The notes under the pieces are model-generated. The model ran no database searches. It had not been told where the DNA came from and was given only the letters and a program-made list of their open reading frames with translations. A stretch of 64,000 bases of DNA from the NCBI GenBank assembly GCA_907163375.1, contig CAJQUW010000879.1:62001-126000 (forward strand), in the 5' to 3' direction. The position numbers and the translations under genes are program-made. Source of the DNA: Prostheceraeus crozeri. Its lineage: Eukaryota > Platyhelminthes > Polycladida > Euryleptidae. Below are positions 59,382-64,000 of the stretch, in pieces. The stretch's first letter is position 1. Each line of letters begins with the position of its first letter.

Positions 59382-61119
59382 CGTGGTGTGATCCAAAATG
59401 TCCCAGACTAACCTACGTGCAGATAACCTGTGATAACGAATACTACTTCAGATGTAAATTTAGGTCTTTAAGGCATGAGAAATATGGTCGCCGAAATTTT
59501 TCCGGTCAGTTTTCTATTTTTAAAAAATATTTTTACATTTTAACATGAATTTCTGTATTTTCTGAATTGATCGAGATCCGATTTGTCTTATTGTTATAGT
59601 TAGATTGATTTTAATTTGTACCTTATTTGACGGATATCTTTGCCATGAATATTGCACGTCTTTTGTTAATTGCTTCATGTGTTACGATATCAATCAGTGA
59701 AGTTCATTCAGCACGCATTCATTAAGAAATCCGTGTCAACGATGGTTCTTTGTTCTATCAGTTTTCATGATGGATGTGACAAGCGTGTCTTCAGTCGAAT
59801 ATCGCAGTGTGATACGATACCTCCTGATCCGCGGCTTCGCTAATGGTGACATTCTAAAGGAATTAAGCCTGGCATATGGAAGCAAAGCTCCATCGAGAAC
59901 TACTGCTTATTTCTGGATAAGCGAATTTAAACGCGGAAGACAATCTGTGGAGCAAGATTTTTCAACTGTTGGTCGGCCGCAGGAGATTCCGGAAGAGAAA
60001 TCGAGTCAGTGCGATGAAGTGATTACAGCACACAGAAGGATAACCATCCGTGAGTTGTCAAGAGAGTTGCGAATCAGTTATCACTCCTGTCATGACATCA
60101 TCGAAAGACTTGGATATCGCAAACTGGCATCACGTTTCGTACCGAAGTTTCTGTCACCTGAAATGAAGGAGAACAGACTTCTGGCGGCACAGTCAAATTT
60201 GGATCTCCTCGAAATGCACGGAGATCAGTTTCTGAACTGCATCCTTACAGAGGATGAAACACCTTTAAGTTTGTATCTGCCTCAAAGTAAGCGAGAATCT
60301 GCAGAGTGGCGAAAATCAGGCGAGTCTGCCCCTTTGAAAATGCGATCCGGAACATCACATCGCCGGTCGTTGATGCTGACGGTCTTTTGGAACGCTTCGG
60401 GAATCCAACTGGTTGACTTTGCGGATAAAGGAGTAAGAATCAATAGCGAATATTATTCCAATCTGTTATCTGAAGCGAGGAAGAAAATAAGAAAGCCACG
60501 AAACATTCCCCTCTACTTGCTTCATGACAATGCTCCGATTCACACCTCGCAGGAGACAACCAATGCCTTAACGAGAAACGGATTTCAACTATTGAGCCAT
60601 CCTCCTTATTCACCTGACTTGGCCCCAAGTGACTTCTATCTGTTTAGATTCCTCAAAAAGCATCTTCGTGGACATCATTTTGAATCGCCAGTTGAACTGC
60701 GGGATGCAGTTACTGAGTTTTTTGATTCTTTGACACCGGAATTTTTTCATAAAGCTTTTTGTGAATTGAGACTTCGTTGGCAAAAAGTGACGAATGCTAA
60801 CGGCTCATACATTGAAAAGTAAACTGTTTTCTGGAACAAAACATTTGTTTTTCCGTTAATTATTAGTCAGGTTATTAGTGATAGCTTAACTGTCAAGTTA
60901 ATCTAAATATATTAATTCTAAATCGCTAGAATTTATAGGAAAATCTTGAAATTCAGACAAAAATGTTTGAAAATTTTGAAAAAATAGAAAACTGACCGGA
61001 AAAATTTCGGCAACCATATTTCTCATGCCTTAAAGACCTAAATTTACATCTGAAGTAGTATTCGTTATCACAGGTTATCTGCAAGTAGGTTAGTCCGGGA
61101 CATTTTGGATCACACCACG
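59382..61119 (+). mobile_element. Mariner transposon with 140-bp inverted ends, apparently complete
   Basis: The element begins CGTGGTGTGATCCAAAATGT and ends with its reverse complement. The terminal inverted repeats run about 140 bp (59382-59521, 60980-61119) with only about three mismatches. Flanks are TA (59380-59381, 61120-61121). Most mariner ends are about 30 bp, so these are unusually long. An uninterrupted transposase gene lies between. It is likely a recent and possibly autonomous insertion. Confidence 0.94.
59767..60822 (+). CDS. Mariner transposase (DD34D)
   Basis: 351 codons, the usual mariner length (about 345). The start could be either of two adjacent ATGs at 59767 or 59770. 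The N-terminal half has two helix-turn-helix segments (about 10-60, and ITIRELSRELRISYHSCHDI at 92-111), followed by the family's LGYRKL and WVP-like block (FVPKFLS, 124-130). Catalytic residues are D163 in LTEDETP, D254 in LHDNAPIH and D289 in YSPDLAPSDFYLF. There are 34 residues between the last two, the DD34D signature. The first motif reads TEDETP where most mariners have TGDETW. No break was seen. The enzyme would bind the long inverted ends and insert at TA. Confidence 0.94.
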   Translation: MMDVTSVSSVEYRSVIRYLLIRGFANGDILKELSLAYGSKAPSRTTAYFWISEFKRGRQSVEQDFSTVGRPQEIPEEKSSQCDEVITAHRRITIRELSRELRISYHSCHDIIERLGYRKLASRFVPKFLSPEMKENRLLAAQSNLDLLEMHGDQFLNCILTEDETPLSLYLPQSKRESAEWRKSGESAPLKMRSGTSHRRSLMLTVFWNASGIQLVDFADKGVRINSEYYSNLLSEARKKIRKPRNIPLYLLHDNAPIHTSQETTNALTRNGFQLLSHPPYSPDLAPSDFYLFRFLKKHLRGHHFESPVELRDAVTEFFDSLTPEFFHKAFCELRLRWQKVTNANGSYIEK

Positions 61120-61930
61120 TATATATATAATATATATACGTAGTCATTTCTTATTTGATACCGTTTACATGATTGATAATAGGAAATCTTTCCCCGACCG
61201 CACATTTCAGCCAACATTTCCCAATTTTGAAAAATTACCAGTGATTATACCTATTACTGACTGCAGTGATAGACGTCTTTTTGTGTGAGATAGAACAAAA
61301 ATATGATAATCACATACGTTGGCCCACCTATTCTCTTCTTGAATACCAGAAGTCCACCCAAATTTGATCAAAAACACTATTGTTCCACTAACTACTCGCA
61401 ATTTATATATTAGCACATGTATAAGACATAAGCTACTATAACAATCTCATACACTACCGTTGTCGTTCATTAGTAAATCCTGACGAGAGATGGAAAAAGG
61501 AAAATGTCTTTGAACAAGATTGCATGCATTTAAACACAAGCGGGGTCTTAAATCCATTATTGCTTTGTCAATGATGGTTTCGAGATACCTAAGACGATGT
61601 TCGGGTTGGAAGTGTAGCCTAATGCAGTTTTGTTCAAAGCCGATGCTATTTCTTCAGCTTCATTCATTTGTATTCAATTCGTCAAGTGGCTGATTCATCG
61701 ACCAATCCTATTCACAGCTCGTGTGATTAGAAAATGAGAACAATGGAGAAGTTAGCGCTGATTGAGGTCATAGCCATAGATATCTCATGTACAGATAATC
61801 CTTAGACTAAAATCTTAGATTAGTAATTCCGAGAACGGTGCAAAGCGAACAAACTCGATGGAATAACTAACACTGGATTGTTATTTGCCATACATGTAAT
61901 TCTCAACTACCTAATTTTGAAATTTTAAAT

Positions 61931-62014
61931 GGAACTTGACTTATTTTAATTAGAACTTGACTTATTTTAATTAGAACTTGATTTGTTTTAAATAGAACTT
62001 GACTTATTTTAAAT
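61931..62014 (+). repeat. 21-bp tandem repeat, four units
   Basis: Units of AGAACTTGACTTATTTTAAT type start at about 61931, 61952, 61973 and 61994. The last unit is also the inner part of the 41-bp inverted repeat. Confidence 0.88.
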
Positions 62015-62033
62015 AGAAGTTAAAAAGGTGTAG
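61993..62033. repeat. 41-bp inverted repeat, right copy
   Basis: Partner of 59310-59350, one mismatch. The following bases (CTTGCAAGCTGGT) show only weak further match to the outer left flank. Confidence 0.88.
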
Positions 62034-62034
62034 A

Positions 62035-64000
62035 CTTGCAAGCTGGTCAGGCAGCCCACCGACTTAAACCGGGCCTGGTAGTTTTGAACAGAGACGCTCA
62101 AGGCCGGGTCAGAAAATTCATTTTTATTTACTTGTAAGGATGTGGATGTGGTAGTCAATAAATCATGGCTTGACTACGAGGAAATATTTTTCTGCAAATC
62201 ACGTGATAATGACACTCATGTGACGAAAACACACGCGAGTTGGGTTATTACACATACACACATGAATCACACTAGTTAAAGGCACCCGTCGTTGTGATCG
62301 TTGATTCTTGTGGAGACAATATATCACGACAGTGCATTAATTGAACGATTAGCGCAAAAAGTAGTTACCCCTTAAGCCAGAGGCACACAGGAAAAGTCAC
62401 AAGCCATTAGCCATCTTCCGCTCTCGGCATTACGATCCAACATGAGCTACTAGCCATAAACCATGAACCGCAGTTAATGGCATATTCTGTGTTCCAGCTA
62501 TCGCTGAAGCATATCTGTAGGAATTCCATTTTCGACTCATGACTTATCCTGCGTGCCTCCGGCCTGAAAATCTGCAAAAAGCAGTTTAGGAAGAAAACGT
62601 TGAAAGGAAGCTGGAAAAGAGACTCGTTCAGCTCGTTGTACTTGCTTTAACTGAGGTCGTCGTGTTATTCTCGTCATAGTGTTGAACTACACATACATAT
62701 TAGCTGCTTATCTATTGCCAACAATTTTATTTTGATGGTTGTCCTCAGCTTCTGATGAAATTTTAGCTGAAATATTCATTAATTTTGCAGATTAAAATGT
62801 CAGATATAAGGAGAAAACAACCATGGAGCATCAATATATAGTGTAGTCTATCTACCAGCAATAATTACAGGTCGAGTCCACCAAAATTGTCTAAATATTA
62901 AAATGTTCCTAAATATCTGATCCTAGTCGAGATTTTCTCAAAGGGGCTGTATTGGATCAAAAAATTCACTCATTCAAAACTGAGAAAATTCAGGCTATAT
63001 TTGAGATTTGTGCTGTCCTTTGATTTGCGAGACTTCTAATCTCCATTATCTTTACTTAATCTAGAACATTGATCTATTAACATAATTGATCAAAGTAGAT
63101 GATAACATACTCGTATTTTAAAGTTTTTCATAATAAAATGTCTGTAAACTGTTTTGGGAGATGGACCGAATACTATTAATGACGTCGGGGCTATTGGACA
63201 CACATATGCAAAGGTTGATATCATGATTAAGTCAGTTTGCACTAAGTTGGAGTATCCTGTACCATTGAGGTTATGGATGAAAAAAGATTTTGTCAGAAAA
63301 GCTTTATAAAGCGCAAGTGACTATTTGCGATGTCTTGACATATTTTAAAACGCTAACTAGTTCACATAAAGTTGAGTGAATCTTATCTACTATCTTATCT
63401 AAGTGACTTATCTTACAATGATAAATTGAAATATTGGGTGTGTTGATAACTGTCCCCAAACCTGTTCGCTGACTCATCCCTTTTATTCTAAAGTTTATCG
63501 ATACATTTATTCCTGCTTTAATTTCCATACATCGACAATAAGATCTTATTGAGCACTGCTGATTACTTCTTGATAACATTCAATCATTACTGATATTGCA
63601 ATGTAGCCATTTTATTAAGATGACCTCATTTTATTACGATCATGCGATGACCCATTACGATATTGTCTCAGTTAAAGCGTCGATCATTCAATCGACGCAT
63701 TTCGCTCTCCTGCCCTTTCAAGTGTCAATACTCAAAACCAAAAGTAAAGTGGCACCAAATATATTTCGATCTTACGACCTTCGTTATTGGTGAAAAGCAC
63801 AGAAACTGACAGATTCACTTGCAGCTGATTCAATTGTATCAACAGGAATGATTCTCAGTGCTTGACTGATTCTTTAGAATTTCCATTCCACAGCCTCAAC
63901 ACAAAATATTCTGTGTAATGCAAGTCATGAGATTAAAGTCCGCTTGAGATATTCAATGCATTCGCAACTTAAATATACGTGCATATACTTTCATTGTTCA
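62035..64000. other. No recognisable gene apart from one MITE
   Basis: Short open frames at 63304-63793 on both strands match nothing known to me. Confidence 0.5.
62375..62564. mobile_element. MITE with imperfect inverted ends
   Basis: The left end AGCCAGAGGCACACAGGAAA and the right end, read inwards, GGCCGGAGGCACGCAGGATA match at most positions and continue with AAGTCA. The flanks are TTA and TGA, possibly a decayed 3-bp Harbinger target duplication. About 190 bp, no coding capacity. Confidence 0.7.

Noticed and set aside
1-64000. CRISPR array, bacterial operons or riboswitches
   Set aside because: No regularly spaced repeats with unique spacers and no prokaryotic gene layout; all mobile elements are of eukaryotic type.
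1-64000. LTR retrotransposon or retrovirus-like copies, Polintons
   Set aside because: No long direct terminal repeats, gag/protease/integrase blocks or capsid-type genes were recognised; the retro-type sequences here are LINE- or Penelope-like.

Overview
This window looks like non-coding, transposon-rich nuclear DNA from an animal, probably an aquatic invertebrate. It is AT-rich, shows no operon-like coding, and holds several eukaryote-specific mobile elements: Penelope-like retroelements with a GIY-YIG domain, RTE- and CR1/L2-like LINE pieces, Tc1/mariner, hAT, PIF/Harbinger-like and pogo-like elements. The species cannot be told from the sequence. No host protein-coding gene, rRNA or complete tRNA gene was recognised. 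The window may be intergenic or lie inside long introns.

Layout. At 1-8.3 kb there is a CR1/L2-like LINE relic, a diverged direct duplication of about 0.4 kb and an RTE-like LINE relic. At 12.4-14 kb there is a complete non-autonomous hAT element with a BED zinc-finger exon and an exact 8-bp target duplication, followed by a dispersed repeat. At 15.2-15.8 kb lies an old mariner. At 16.2-18.8 kb lies a Penelope-like element (PLE) with one open frame for reverse transcriptase plus GIY-YIG; its leader contains an inverted repeat with hammerhead-like cores. At 19-20.4 kb is an apparently whole Tc1 element. At 21.6-24.7 kb are PLE and LINE fragments in opposed orientations.

About 25.9-42 kb is mostly featureless, with a LINE-type tail and a hammerhead-like relic. 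At 42-45 kb there is a 283-bp-arm hairpin with only two mismatches, second copies of two dispersed repeats, a Harbinger-type MITE and another PLE fragment. At 50-54.4 kb a Harbinger-like element of about 4.5 kb carries two nested insertions. At 55.7-62.6 kb lie an internally deleted Tc1/mariner-superfamily element, a 1.4-kb TAA-flanked element, an apparently whole mariner with 140-bp inverted termini, and another MITE.

The genes do not form a pathway. The coherent story is layers of transposition. Three proteins look most complete: the Tc1 transposase (DD34E), the mariner transposase (DD34D) and the PLE RT/GIY-YIG protein, which lacks its N-terminus. The short elements share end sequences and target-site types with autonomous families that are presumably elsewhere in the genome. 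No LTR retrovirus-like or capsid-bearing element was recognised. Calls rest on motifs and repeats read by eye; no database search was possible.
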